Below the pieces are notes generated by a model. The model was given only the letters and a program-made list of their open reading frames with translations. It ran no database searches and was not told where the DNA came from. Source: Amoebidium appalachense (lineage: Eukaryota > Ichthyosporea). Taken from it: DNA of 64,000 nt. The stretch lies in assembly GCA_963693365.1 (NCBI GenBank), contig CAVNZM010000002.1, forward strand, positions 12,896,001-12,960,000. The letters are read 5' to 3'. The position numbers and the translations under genes were made by a program. Below, piece after piece: positions 13,601-25,007 of the stretch (positions within the stretch are counted from its first letter, which is position 1; each line of letters begins with the position of its first letter).

Positions 13601-14639
13601 GTAGGACTCAACCTGATCACATTCCGTGCCATCTTTAAGCGAGCAAATCCACTGTTCACCACCCACTTTAACCTCCCTACGAGGAAAGACCTCACAAACA
13701 GGCTGTAAGTCACTCCCTTCCCCAGTCCCCTCCTCGCTCGCTCGCTCCCTCCCCCCCCCTCCCCCCCCCCCCCCCCCTCCCCCGCCACTCTCACCCGTGT
13801 CGCAAACATGCACACACGCATTGCACAGCACACACATACACACCCACACACCCACATACACACCCACACACACACACACACACACAAACACGCACACATA
13901 CAGTGTCACCCGCGTGGACGGACGCGCACACACAAGCACATACACGTACACAGGCGCGGGTACATACATGCAAAAACGGTTATCTGTTTCCCGCTTGCCT
14001 ACTTCTTCGTGCAATCCCTCACTCTTTCCTCCCCACCTGCTGTTCCTTTTTCCACTTGCTTCGCTGACCCCCCCCCCCCTCCCCTTCCGTGTACCACCCT
14101 TCCACCCCCAAGCACCCATTGTATGCAGATCAAGAATGTAGCTGGGAGTACCCTTGATCCATAATCCTCCACCTCCTCCCCCCCCCTTCCCCTCCCTCTG
14201 TACCTCCCATACGGCTGTACCCTCGAGCCAGCACGGTGGATGGTTGTCATTCGGCCCTCCCAACCACCCCTTTTGAACATCATACCTGCCCACATGTGTC
14301 TGGTTGTGCTTTTGTATCCCACGTGTTTTGGAGAGGATGTGAGGAAACAGAAGCTCCGTAAGGGTCGCCCGGGGGGGGGGGGAGGGGGGAGGGGGGTGAA
14401 TGTGACAGCTAGAAAACAGAACTACGGGAAATATAAATGTGTCATCGAAAGAGAGCGAGAAGTGTCACGGTGTTTTTGTGTTGGGGTGGGGGGTGGGTGG
14501 GTGGGTGGGTGGGTGGGGGAGCTTTTTTTTTTTTTTTTGTGGGGGGGGGGGGGGGGGGGGGGGGGGGAGAGGCTTTTAACTCACACGCATGTATCTGTTC
14601 TCAGAACGATGGGCTCGGCACTGTTTGGTGTGGGTAAGT

Positions 14640-14675
<36 letters not shown>

Positions 14676-15524
14676 ACCCCTCTCCTTGGGATACACCCAG
14701 ACACACACTAACACTAACACTAATACTAATACACACACTAACACACACACACACTTCGAGCTCGTGTTTTGTCGTTTGTGAAGAGATAAAATAGCTGGCA
14801 ACGAATACATATCGGAAAAGCCACGATCGGATAGGTGAAAAATAAATGTATTTGGTGAAGATACAGTGGAAACCTGAAGAGTAAAATGGAGAACACATTA
14901 TGCAACACGGAATTGACACAAGGCTTTTTGAGTTGAAGTGTTGAAATCGTGGTTGCTTGTAAAGGGTGGTCTGCGGCCGACCTCCCTTCCTCCCTCCCTC
15001 CCCCCCCCCCCCCCCCCCCCCCACCAAAAAAAAAAACAAAAAAAAAACCAAAAAAAAAAAAACGTAGGCACCCATATGACTCGGCATGCTCTGTGTGTAT
15101 GTGCTCTGCAACTCCTGCACTTAGAAAATTGTTTTCCTTCGCGAATGTTTGCTTGATACTTTACTACAACATCCCCCCACGGGTGACCTACTCATGTTCA
15201 AGTGAAACAGTATCTGAGTTGGGTTTCGTTAACGAGGGGAATAGGTCGAAACTCGGGTACTGTGGATGACGTGGGCCCCCCCTGAGGATGGGCTCTGCTT
15301 ATTATGCATACTCTTTATGTATGGCTTGCATTCTGCATCGTGTTATCCGTTTGTTCTTGTGTACTTCGTACTTTTTGACGCATTCAAAACCCCCCCCCCC
15401 CCCCCCCCCCCCCTTCACCCCCTCCACGTTTTGACATGCACATTTGGCAGGATGGGGGCTTGCTGGAATCTGCCCGGGCCCGGCATTCTTGGGCCTTGCA
15501 AGTGGCGATATTTCTTACGGGTAA

Positions 15525-15612
<88 letters not shown>

Positions 15613-16225
15613 TGTGTGTTTATGTGTGTGTGTGTGTGTATGCACGCGTGCGTGTGATTTTGTGTGTTTGTGTGTGTGTATGTGTGTTCATACACGTACA
15701 CACATGTGTGTTTGTGTGCTTTTGTGTGTTGTGTGTGTGGCTGCATGTGTAAGTGTGTGTGTGTGTGTGGTTGTGTTGGTAACTGCAAAGTGACGGGGAT
15801 GTGTATGTGTGTGTGTGCGGACTACCTCTTATACCAATAGGTTTATGTTCTTCCACCAACCCATTTGAAGCTGATTGTGACATGAAATGTGTATTCCTCC
15901 CCCTCTCCCCCTCTCCCCCTCCCTCTCTCCCTCCCCCCCCCCCCCCCCCCCCCCTCCCCCCTTTCCCCCTATATCCACCCCATGGCGACCCCTGGCATTT
16001 CCCCCCTATGCTCCTCCCATCGTTCAGTCTCCACCGATTCCACCAATACCGACACAGCTAACCATCCTCTCCTGCCGTATCCCCCCTCCCGTTCCCCTCC
16101 CCCCAAGCACATGCACGCACACATACACACCAGACACACACACACACGCGTGCGCACAGACACAAAGATACACCTTAACCACCACATACGCACGCGCCTG
16201 CCGACACGCACACACACACACACAC

Positions 16226-16264
<39 letters not shown>

Positions 16265-16378
16265 CTCTTCTGTGGTGCGATGGTTGGTGGCATGCACCTA
16301 TACCGTGCCCTCAATTCAAACGGCACTCTGCCCGCAGAAAAGATCATCTTTGGCCAAAAACCCCATCAGGGCGGCTAA
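5521..16378 (+). CDS. YeeE/YedE (TsuA-like) family sulfur-compound membrane transporter, 12 exons
   Basis: Exons: 5521-5587, 6001-6033, 6821-6891, 8509-8637, 8918-9042, 9905-9986, 10825-10970, 12539-12605, 13586-13704, 14605-14633, 15451-15520, 16264-16378. Joined they give 1053 nt, 350 aa, with matching phases throughout. Family hallmarks: SLAGG near the N-terminus, [19 protein letters not shown] (residues 104-113), [18 protein letters not shown] (223-240) running into VMGG, and [14 protein letters not shown] (288-301). Conserved cysteines fall in the GCTSGHG and CPGPA motifs. In bacteria this family moves thiosulfate or related sulfur anions; substrate and membrane here are inferred. The length matches single-chain bacterial members. 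The start is the first Met of exon 1, but the frame stays open to an acceptor-like TTAG before 5496, so an upstream exon, possibly a targeting peptide, is possible. Introns are packed with poly-C, microsatellites and sense-oriented C-tailed repeats. Confidence 0.92.
7073..7669 (+). repeat. C-tailed dispersed repeat, subfamily II, with duplicated 3' module, in gene A intron 3
   Basis: A 3' module beginning TGCTTATGACGCATACTGTG and ending ATTCAAATCC occurs at 7073-7187 and again at about 7516-7645. Between them lies a body containing GGGGTCGAAACTC and CCTGAGGATGGGCTC. The second module runs directly into a poly-C tail. Orientation matches gene A. The same sequence recurs in reverse at 34.8-35.3 kb and 52.5-53.1 kb. 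Confidence 0.85.
7858..8224 (+). repeat. C-tailed dispersed repeat, subfamily I, copy a (gene A intron 3)
   Basis: About 350 bp from GACGGGGGAGCTTCC to GACGCATTCAAA, followed by a poly-C tail. The core GGTCGAAACTCGGG and the segment CCTGAGGATGGGCTCTGCTT are shared with subfamily II. It is almost identical to the copies at 11.3 and 12.7 kb, which implies recent spread or gene conversion. Confidence 0.9.
8347..8492 (+). repeat. Diverged C-tailed 3' module in gene A intron 3
   Basis: This is a ~100-bp module of the form TTTATGTGTGCTTTGCA...GTACTTCGTGCTCTG...CACTCTAA followed by poly-C. It is the diverged version of the tail module that also ends subfamilies I and II. It lies directly upstream of exon 4 of gene A, in sense orientation. 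Confidence 0.75.
9845..9904 (+). repeat. (AC)n microsatellite abutting a gene A splice acceptor
   Basis: This AC run ends exactly in the CAG acceptor of exon 6 (9905). The usual polypyrimidine tract is replaced by an AC repeat. The last intron of gene A (16200-16263) and exon 3 of gene D show the same arrangement. Confidence 0.9.
11328..11701 (+). repeat. C-tailed dispersed repeat, subfamily I, copy b (gene A intron 7)
   Basis: It is preceded by GTATCGACTTAGGTATCGAC, a direct repeat of GTATCGAC around TTAG. The element then runs to ATTCAAA and a poly-C tail. It is near-identical to copies a and c and in sense orientation to gene A. Confidence 0.9.
12679..13050 (+). repeat. C-tailed dispersed repeat, subfamily I, copy c (gene A intron 8)
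   Basis: It starts at CTTAGGTATCGACGGGGG immediately after a poly-C run and ends ATTCAAA plus poly-C. A degraded second core (ATCGGAACTCGGG and GAGGATGGGATCT) follows at about 13087-13141, suggesting an older copy. Sense orientation to gene A. Confidence 0.9.
15181..15413 (+). repeat. C-tailed dispersed repeat, subfamily I, 5'-truncated copy d (gene A intron 10)
   Basis: Only the 3' ~205 bp of subfamily I is present, from GGGTGACCTACTCATG to ATTCAAAA, followed by ~26 C. It lies about 40 bp upstream of the exon 11 acceptor. The 5' truncation with an intact C tail resembles what target-primed reverse transcription gives for 3'-tailed retroelements. Confidence 0.9.
15527..15612. repeat. (GTGC)n tetranucleotide followed by (GT)n, gene A intron 11
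   Basis: About 50 bp of GTGC units followed by GT dinucleotides, starting a few bases after the exon 11 donor. A similar (GTGC)n block occurs near 17682-17725. Confidence 0.9.
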
Positions 16379-16582
16379 ATCCCCCCCCCCCCCCCCCCCC
16401 CCCCCCCCCACATCACCCTCGTCCTCTGTTTGCTGTAGCTACACCCGCTTAAGCGTATGTGCACAGGCACAAACACGTGCATACACCTATTATGTAGAAG
16501 TACTATAAACACCCCTCTGTTTCATAGCTACTTTAAGCCCGTCACAATGTATATATGCCAACACTTTGTACGAACCCTTGTC

Positions 16583-16620
<38 letters not shown>

Positions 16621-17269
16621 CAACAACAACACACACACAGTGGCACCCGTTTTCAATAACTCACTCCATATATGCTCAAACACAACTATTGTGCCGAAAG
16701 GAGTAACAGGGGTTGTTTCTGTTACTTTTTTGCGGATAAATTAGCTACTATTAGAACTCCACGTTTGAAATATAAGCTAGAATCACATTTATGCACGCTA
16801 AGTAAAGATAAGGAACGAGCTAAGAATGAACACATTAATTTCTGGATTAATTTAATTAGTGAGTCCTGAGACTCGAAACTCAACCAGGTTTCCCGGGTTC
16901 TTTTTCTTGTTCTTGGGCGTCACTTTTGGCTTCCCCCTTTTTTTTTTTTTTTTTTAAAAAAAAAAATAAAAAATAAAAAAATAATAAGTTTTTCATCCCT
17001 GTGGGTGAAATCATGTATAGATTTATGCCATTAATGATTCCAGATAAATGTGAGAATAATTTTATTTTGAACAGTAAAAATACGACGTCATGTGCATGAA
17101 CTGTCCTTGTACTGTCCCCCCCTCCGCCTCGCCCTCCCCCACCTGGCGAACCCCCTGAGCTTGGAGTTTACTTGAGATGCATACTCCTGGCCTGCACATT
17201 TTATAGAACGATGTGCATCTGTCCATCATATGTATGCTCGTGTATAAGCTTTCTACCCCCTTCCCCCCC

Positions 17270-17334
<65 letters not shown>

Positions 17335-17402
17335 CCCACGCACAGATAGGAGTGAAATATGGAAGGTTTCAAACTATTTCCCCTTCCCCCTCCCCTTGCG
17401 GG

Positions 17403-17449
<47 letters not shown>

Positions 17450-17644
17450 GGCCACCCTGCTCTTTCCACTCTTCTTCAGCAGGCAAGAATGGTCACAGTG
17501 GTGAAGTTTAATTTATTTTGTTGGCCGAGAAATTGCTGGGTGTAAGTGCGTGTGTACATAGGTGTGAGTATTTAAGGGTGTGTGGTGGTGTTGATGGTGA
17601 TTCTGGTATGTACATGGTATGATGGTGGTGGTGGTGGTGGTGGT

Positions 17645-17724
<80 letters not shown>

Positions 17725-18220
17725 TGTGTGTGTGTTCTTGGGGGAGGGGGGAGGGGGAGGGGAAGTGAACCAACGGGATTCGATCATGACCATGGTCACA
17801 TCCACGAGCTAGAAGTCGCCATCTGTGGTCTCGTATTCGAATTCGAATAAACTATAGCTCTAAGCACCGGTGCACAGCACGGCTTGGTTTAGAACGGACA
17901 GGCAAAAATGAAACCTTGTTGATTCCAACACGCATGTGCACACCCGTTCGATGATGCTGATATCCTTTCTTACTGAGTGTAGGACAAAGCTCCGGGGCCG
18001 TCGACGCCCATCCAGGAATGCGCGCTGACCAGCACTCGGGGTATGAAAGAAGAAGTAAGACTGTTCCGAAAATACGGGTATATGCGCTGCAACGAGATAG
18101 CCCGTCTAAAATCTAATATTTAGCCAACGAAGTGATCTTTCGGTAATTTTGGTCCATCAAAAAGCGAATAATGTATCAAGTTGTTATAACCCTAAGCTCC
18201 GGAGCGATCGCGCCACACTG

Positions 18221-18260
18221 GGCCATGACACGGCCCTCTGAAAAAAGAGGGCCGTGGCCA
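18221..18260. other. Strong stem-loop between convergent genes
   Basis: CACGGCCCTCT (18229-18239) pairs perfectly with AGAGGGCCGTG (18246-18256) around a six-base GAAAAA loop. It is flanked by the direct repeat GGCCATGAC (from 18221 and from 18257 in overlapping form). It could be a 3'-end processing element or part of a small mobile element; the function is unknown. Confidence 0.6.
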
Positions 18261-18883
18261 TGACCAGTCTCGTTTGGTGCAACTTCAGAGGCGAAAAGTT
18301 GCCTTCCGAGTCGCACGAGCATACACAATGCAACGGACAGCACTGGAATACCCTATCCATACGGTTGTAGTAGAAGAGCGCGTTGAAGCCTTGTGTGTGC
18401 CGGCTTTCTGATTCCCGTAACATCCACGTCTGTGCCTGGCAACTTACGACGGCACGGGCACTTCGACAGTGCCTGTTGGGTGAGTCTTGTGGGCGAAGAA
18501 AGATTGCAGTGATCAGCGTGACAAGAGTATGGCATGTGAGTGTTTAGCAATGATAACGTGCAAAGGAACCAACTTTGCAGACATGGGTTGCATGTACTAC
18601 ATGATCACTCTCTCTTTCTCCCCATCCAAACACTTGTCCCCCCCCCCCCCCCCCCCCCCCCCCCCGCCTTCAACCCCCGCCGCTCTTAAATCTCGGCCTT
18701 CCACTCACGCATGCACGCACGCACACCACGCCTGAGCCCCCCCATCCACACCCCCCCCCCCGCCCCCCCCCTCCCCCTTCTTCCTCCTCCTGCCCCTGGT
18801 ATTAGCCGCGCCACACGCTGTATTCACTCATACACGCTGGTCCACCCTCCCCCCACCCTCCCCCCCCCCCTCCCCCCCCCCCC

Positions 18884-18914
<31 letters not shown>

Positions 18915-19271
18915 AACAACACGTGCACACACCCCGGGGGCCCTTTCCGACTACGACCCCCTCGGTTTTTTGTTTTTTTTTTGGTCACGACCTCGGTTTC
19001 TTTCTCTTCACACGACTTCCTTTGGCCCTGTTGATTTTATTCTAAAGCTTCTCGTTTTTTCTCCCTCTCTCACCTTCTTATATCCCATGAGCATGTGGGA
19101 CATACCGTCGTACGTACCTTAGTCTTGACGTTTTTTTTTTACTCCAACCTCCCCTCCCCCTCCCCCTCCCCCCCCCCCCCCCCCTCTCCTGCCCTATCTT
19201 CTCCGTCTCGTCGGACTTTCTCCACTCCCCCCCCCCCCCCCCCTCCTTTTGCCCCCTTGCCCGTTTCACCT

Positions 19272-19308
<37 letters not shown>

Positions 19309-19476
19309 GAAGACCAACCAACCACCACACCGCCCCTCAGCTTCTACCCTCCACCTCCCACGCGCCCTCCACATCACGGCCGTGTTCCCAGCAACATATC
19401 CTCCCCCCTCCCCTCCCCACTCCCCCCTTCCCACCTCACCCCCGGGCACCCTGCATACCCCAATTGGCCTACCTCC

Positions 19477-19513
<37 letters not shown>

Positions 19514-20052
19514 ACCTCCTCCCCCCCCCCCCCCCCCCCCCCCCCCCACACACACACACATACACAGGCACTACAAAATGCACCAAATTGCACACAGTGA
19601 CTGATTTGAACCCCCATGATTAATGATCGTTTACTCTTTTGTGTGGGCAATTTGTGCATTTGCATTGTAACCCTCGGTGCACGGTCCGTTGTTATGGTAC
19701 TTTCGTGCTTCATATCTGTACCCCACCCTTCCCCCAAACTCTCTTCCTTTCTCCAATACTAATGGTATAAACCGTTATGCATACAATCTGCGCGTACATT
19801 GCTGGGCACTAACACAAGTTCATATTTCTCGTAACACTAACAAGAGATTTCCTCATAATTCGTAATCACGAAACAGCTAAAAGCCGGCCTACAATCCACT
19901 CAGTTCAAGAAGACGCTTCCAAGTTCCAGGTTTTTGGGACCAACGATGGTTATCTACACATCCCTCGTATGTTTATCATTTTGAAGGATTCTGTACCCAA
20001 CAACCGAATAAATGGGGGCAGGGGAAGAGAAACAAAAAAATTTGGCGCGCGC

Positions 20053-20083
<31 letters not shown>

Positions 20084-20229
20084 TGTGTGTTGTTTTTGTT
20101 GTTTTTGTTGTTTTTGTTTTTCCCGCGGGGGAGTGGGAGGGGGGGAAGGGAGGGGTTGTTTGCATGAATCTATGTCAAGTAACTTTGGTATACCCGCAAT
20201 CACATAGCACTTGCAAAATTCTAACCCGC

Positions 20230-20355
20230 CACATAACCCATCATGATGCATATTCCTTGTGTGCCCTGTTCATAAACGGCATTGCGTTGTTTGTTTTGAG
20301 TGTCTACCTCTTACTCTAATGCATCCCCCCCCCCCCCCCCCTCCCCCCCCTCCCC
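20230..20355 (+). repeat. Diverged C-tailed 3' module (intergenic)
   Basis: The sequence from CATGATGCATATTCCTTGTG through GAGTGTCTACCTCTTACTC to a poly-C run matches the architecture of the intronic tail modules. It lies downstream of gene D and antisense to it, so the family is not confined to introns. Confidence 0.55.
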
Positions 20356-20426
20356 CCGCCTCAAATCCCCCCCCTTGAATTACGGTATGCAAAAACCCAA
20401 CACCACCACATGTTGTATGATATTTT

Positions 20427-20809
20427 TCACCCGCTGGCGGCGTCTGGTTCGGAGGACTTGGCATTCTTCGGTTTGCGGGGCATGGCCATCTTCATGAGCA
20501 TAACCTTGCATCGGTGGTCAAAATCGGCCCATTTCTTTCCGTTTCTGCAGTGTTCGGCTATCCGATACCACTTTGTCTTTTTCTGCCCAGCAATCGATCT
20601 CTGCTCCGTTCGATGATCGTCGGTTTTCAGGTCGTTTTTAGTGTATATGCCCCGTTTCTTGTTTTCCCTCGCTTGCTCTTGCATGAAACTATAAACTTTC
20701 TTTCTTTCGATCACGAATTTCTCGAAATTTTTCTCGAGATGACGGTTTTTGCTCAAATAGTTCTTATACAGAATTTGGACACGGTATATGGTGTTGTCGC
20801 GCTCGTCTG

Positions 20810-20884
<75 letters not shown>

Positions 20885-21163
20885 GTGTGTGTGTATGTGT
20901 GTGTGTGCATGTGCGTGTGTTGAGTGTGTGCGCGCGTGTGCGTATGTGTGTGTGTGCGCGCGCGTGTGTCTGTGTACGTGTGTGTGTGTGTGTGTGTGGG
21001 CGAGGGTGTGTGTGTGTGTGTGTCTGGTGTTTGTGTGTGTGTATGTGTGCTTGTATGCGTGTGCGTGCATGCGCGTATGCATGTGTTTGTGTGTGCATGA
21101 ATGTGGTGTGTTTTGTCACTTTTTTTTCTTTGTTTCTTGTTTTGTGTGTGTGTGTGTGTGTGC

Positions 21164-21206
<43 letters not shown>

Positions 21207-22294
21207 TGCGTGTGCATGCGTGTTTACATATGTTTGTGCGTCCACGAATGTGGTGTAGTTTTGTGTGTTAGTTTCTTTTTGTACATGTGTGTGTATTTGG
21301 TGTGTGCATGCATAGTCTGCACCGAACTCTAATCGGCTATGAATGCCAGCACTCACACTTTCATGTGCGTGTTTGCAAACATGCACAGACACATACATAC
21401 ACACGCCCACACACACGTTATGACCCCTTTCATGCCAGCCTCCCCCCCCCCCTCCCCCCCCCCCAAACACACACACACAGAAAAAAATGGGGAAAAAGAA
21501 AGGGCAAATAAATATGCATCTGGCCCCGCTCTTTACTCTCCTTTGCCCCTTGTGCCTCCCCATCTCCCATTCCCCTTGCCTAGCATTATCCAGTAAATCC
21601 ACACTTACAAAATAGTTACTGGAATACGCAATTCTGAGCCTCTCTCTTCCAGCAATCGTCCCCCCCCCCCCCCCCCCCCCCTTCCCCTCCCCCTGCATGC
21701 CCAATGAGTTTACATGTACACAAAACGGTTCACCCATTCGCTAGCCCACATGCATTTGACATGCACAGACAAACTACTATCGGTACAGTTTTCTGATCAT
21801 CCGATAAGTTGGATTGATAACCAGAAAATGACACAATCGCACATACGAGCAAGGGAGAGGGCGGGGAATAGGCACACATACTTCCACATAGGCGCTGTCT
21901 CCCAGTACGGATCGTATCGCTGTTTGCGCTTTTGCTTTGCCCTTTTAACCGTCTGCGACGAATGTGCAATCTCACTGAACGGTTTGGGCGCAGAGACTGA
22001 GGGGCGTGACAATCCTCCAATGGGAATGGCCGTTGAGTCTTCGTTTCCGTCATCCACAGGCTGACTGCTGGAAGGCAAGTTATTGTTTGACCATGGTGCG
22101 GTGTGGATTTCGTTTAAAATTTTATCGAAGGAGGGTGATTGGTTGCTCTGAATGATGCTGTTTCTGCCCATAAATGGTAGTTCGGGGAGGTGGGGTGTCG
22201 GGAGGGTTGGCGAGGGAGCCGTGGGGTTACTCAGATTGGATGGTGGATTGAAAAGATACTCGGGTGGAAGGGCGAGGGCGGCAAGATGGCTGTG

Positions 22295-22373
<79 letters not shown>

Positions 22374-22476
22374 CGCGCGCGTGTGTGCGTATGCGTGTGC
22401 GCGTGCGCGTGCGCGTGCGCGTGCGCGTGCGCGTGCGCGTGCGCGTGCGCGTGTGCGTGTGCGTGTGCGTGTGCGT

Positions 22477-22521
<45 letters not shown>

Positions 22522-23370
22522 GGGGGCCGGGGGGGGGGGGGGAGGGGGGGGGGAGGGAGGGAAAGTGGGTCGTAGGAGAAGTGGCAAGGGGGAAGAGGGC
22601 GCATTTTTTTTTGGGCCGGAGGAAGGGGGGGGGGGGGGGAGTGCCGGGAAGGGGGGGGGGGGTTAGTCTTAAGCGTGGCAATTCTGAGCCTCTCTCTTCC
22701 AGCAATCGTCCCCCCCCCCCCCCCCCCCCCCTCCCCCCCCTTCCCCTCCCCCTGCATGCCCAATGAGTTTACATGTACACAAAACGGTTCACCCATTCGC
22801 TAGCCCACATGCATTTGACATGCACAGACAAACTACTATCGGTACAGTTTTCTGATCATCCGATAAGTTGGGTTGATAACCAGAAAATGACACAATCGCA
22901 CATACGAGCAAGGGAGAGGGCGGGGAATAGGCGCACATACTTCCACATAGGCGCTGTCTCCCAGTACGGATCGTATCGCTGTTTGCGCTTTTGCTTTGCC
23001 TTTTTAACCGTCTGCGACGAATGCGCAATCTCACTGAACGGTTTGGGCGCAGAGACTGAGGGGCGTGACAATCCTCCAATGGGAATGGCCGTTGAGTCTT
23101 CGTTTCCGTCATCCACAGGCTGACTGCTGGAAGGCAAGTTATTGTTTGACCATGGTGCGGTGTGGATTTCGCTTAAAATTTTATCGAAGGATGGTGATTG
23201 GTTGCTCTGAATGATGCTGTTTCTGCCCATAAATGGTAGTTCGGGGAGGTGGGGTGTCGGGAGGGTTGGCGAGGGAGCCGTGGGGTTACTCAGATTGGAT
23301 GGTGGATTGAAAAGATACTCGGGTGGAAGGGCGAGGGCGGCAAGATGGCTGTGGGGGTGGGCGTGTGTGT

Positions 23371-23414
<44 letters not shown>

Positions 23415-23463
23415 CGTGCGTGTGTGCGTGTGCGTGTGCGTGTGCGTGTGCGTGTGTGCGCGC

Positions 23464-23502
<39 letters not shown>

Positions 23503-24054
23503 GGGGGCCGGGGGGGGGGAGGGGGGGAGGGAGGGAAAGTGGGTCGTAGGAGAAGTGGCAAGGGGGATGAGGGCGCATTTGTTTTTTTTGGCCGGAGGAA
23601 AGGGGGGGCGGGGGGAGGGGGGGAGTGCCGGGAAGGGGGGGGGGGGGGGGGTAGTCTTAAGCGTGGCGAGGGGCATATATTTGTAGGCTGTTTGATACTT
23701 CGAGTATTGTCTTCTATTTTTTCTGTATGTGTGGGCGGGCGGGCAGGGGGGAGGGGGGGGATGGGAAGAAAAAAGCAAAAGCTCGTATGATGTCAGGTGT
23801 TGGGATATCACCGGGCGATTGGATTGGTTGGGTGGTTATGTGTATTTGTGTTCTTTTCAGTGTATAGTGGGTTTTTTGTGCTGGTAGCCAAGGGTCGGAA
23901 GAGGGGTGGGTACATGGCTGACTTGTTTTTGTTGTTGGTGGTGATGGTGGTGGTGGGGAGAAAGGAGACTGTAGTACTTTATGGGTGTGAGTGTGTGAGT
24001 GAGTGTGTGTGTGTGGCTCATGCACGTACAAATGTGGGGAAGAAGGCCGGAGAA

Positions 24055-24087
<33 letters not shown>

Positions 24088-24418
24088 TTCACCTGTCAGG
24101 TGGTGGCAATATTTCCAGGTCCGTGAATGGCAGTGCGGAAAAGCATGAGGTGATACTATCTTCAATTAGCAATAGGGCCGGGGTCGTCGGTACATCATTT
24201 TGGGTGACGTCTCCATCCCGAAACTCGGCCTGTAGCATTGCTAAACAGCGTCTGGACGCATCTCTCAGCTCATCTGTGTCGTCCATATTTGCAATCAACT
24301 GGTAACCGTCTATGTCACTTTCGGTGTCGTCATTTTGATGCACATATGGAGTGGGGGTGCTGCTTTGATTGGTTGGAGAGTTTGCTGGTCGGGTGACGTG
24401 TGGTGATTTCCGCCTCAT
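20427..24418 (-). CDS. Uncharacterised basic protein with a tandemly duplicated internal exon (gene D)
   Basis: Exons (5' to 3' on minus): 24418-24093, then either or both of 23348-22941 and 22289-21882, then 20814-20427 (stop TGA 20429-20427). With one middle exon the product is 373 aa, with both 509 aa. Exon 1 starts MRRKSPHV and is acidic ([22 protein letters not shown]). The middle exon is Pro/Ser/Asn-rich and ends in a basic [13 protein letters not shown] segment. The last exon is charged, with [21 protein letters not shown] and a basic tail [10 protein letters not shown]. An acidic N-terminus with a basic C-terminus would suit a nuclear regulator, but I recognise no domain. Both middle exons are phase 2-2 (408 nt), so one or both can be used without a frameshift. 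The acceptor of the last exon is an AC repeat. Weak resemblance to gene B is noted separately. Confidence 0.72.
20815..21260. repeat. Compound (GT)n microsatellite block in gene D
   Basis: This TG-rich region, with GCGC and GTGC variants, lies in the intron just upstream (minus sense) of the last gene D exon. The Cys/Val and His/Thr open frames through it are artefacts. Confidence 0.9.
21629..22678. repeat. 1.05-kb tandem duplication, unit 1 (contains exon copy B)
   Basis: It begins at CAATTCTGAGCCTCTCTCTT and includes a poly-C run, exon copy B (21882-22289), a long (TG)n/(GTGCGC)n block and a G-rich segment ending in TTAGTCTTAAGCGTGG. Unit 2 follows head-to-tail. Confidence 0.92.
22300..22520. 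repeat. (TG)n / (GTGCGC)n microsatellite inside duplication unit 1
   Basis: About 220 bp of alternating purine-pyrimidine sequence. The matching tract in unit 2 (23370-23500) is shorter, which accounts for most of the length difference between the two units. Confidence 0.95.
22679..23667. repeat. 1-kb tandem duplication, unit 2 (contains exon copy A)
   Basis: This is the second copy of the same unit, with exon copy A at 22941-23348. The two 408-nt exons differ at about four positions: two silent changes, one Lys/Arg and one Ser/Asn. The duplication is therefore recent. Confidence 0.92.
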
Positions 24419-24529
24419 TTTTGCGTCTGTCGCGGAGGTGAGGGATGGGCGGCGGCAGATGAGAAGAGGCGGTATGTGCCTTACCCACTCTCTCCCTCCT
24501 GTGTCCTTCAAGATGTATGCTTGAAACTG

Positions 24530-24605
<76 letters not shown>

Positions 24606-24793
24606 ACACATTGACTTGTTTGGGTGTGCAATTGTTTGATACGGCATGGTGTGTCAGTTTGTGTTCGTGGAAAATTCTGATGAAAGATGTTGGTGCCCGT
24701 GTTTAAAAATATATGGGAAAGGTTTAACACCCCATGTGTTTTAAGCGTGTATGTGTGCAAATCTAAATGACACAGGGTGTGTGTGTGTGGTGC

Positions 24794-25007
<214 letters not shown>

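Larger units (their letters stand above)
16379..20426. other. Intergenic region between convergent genes A and D
   Basis: It holds poly-C runs (16381-16409, 16585-16618, 17301-17332, 18861-18900, 19481-19547), a poly-A run (17405-17445), a (GGT)n/(GT)n/(GTGC)n block (17620-17735) and a stem-loop (18221-18260). The span 17750-18600 is ordinary mixed sequence without an exon I could support. The short frames here lack splice context and homology. Confidence 0.5.

Noticed and set aside
14113-14158. Exon-like segment [11 protein letters not shown] in gene A
   Set aside because: It has a CAG acceptor, but splicing it after exon 9 shifts into a stop. Joining exon 9 directly to 14605 keeps phase and restores the family motif.
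18711-19737. Proline-rich and glycine-rich ORFs
   Set aside because: Poly-C and poly-G translations with no unique sequence between the runs.
21882-23348. Duplicated exons of gene D as obligate mutually exclusive exons
   Set aside because: Both copies are phase 2-2, so including both keeps the frame; exclusivity is not forced by the sequence.
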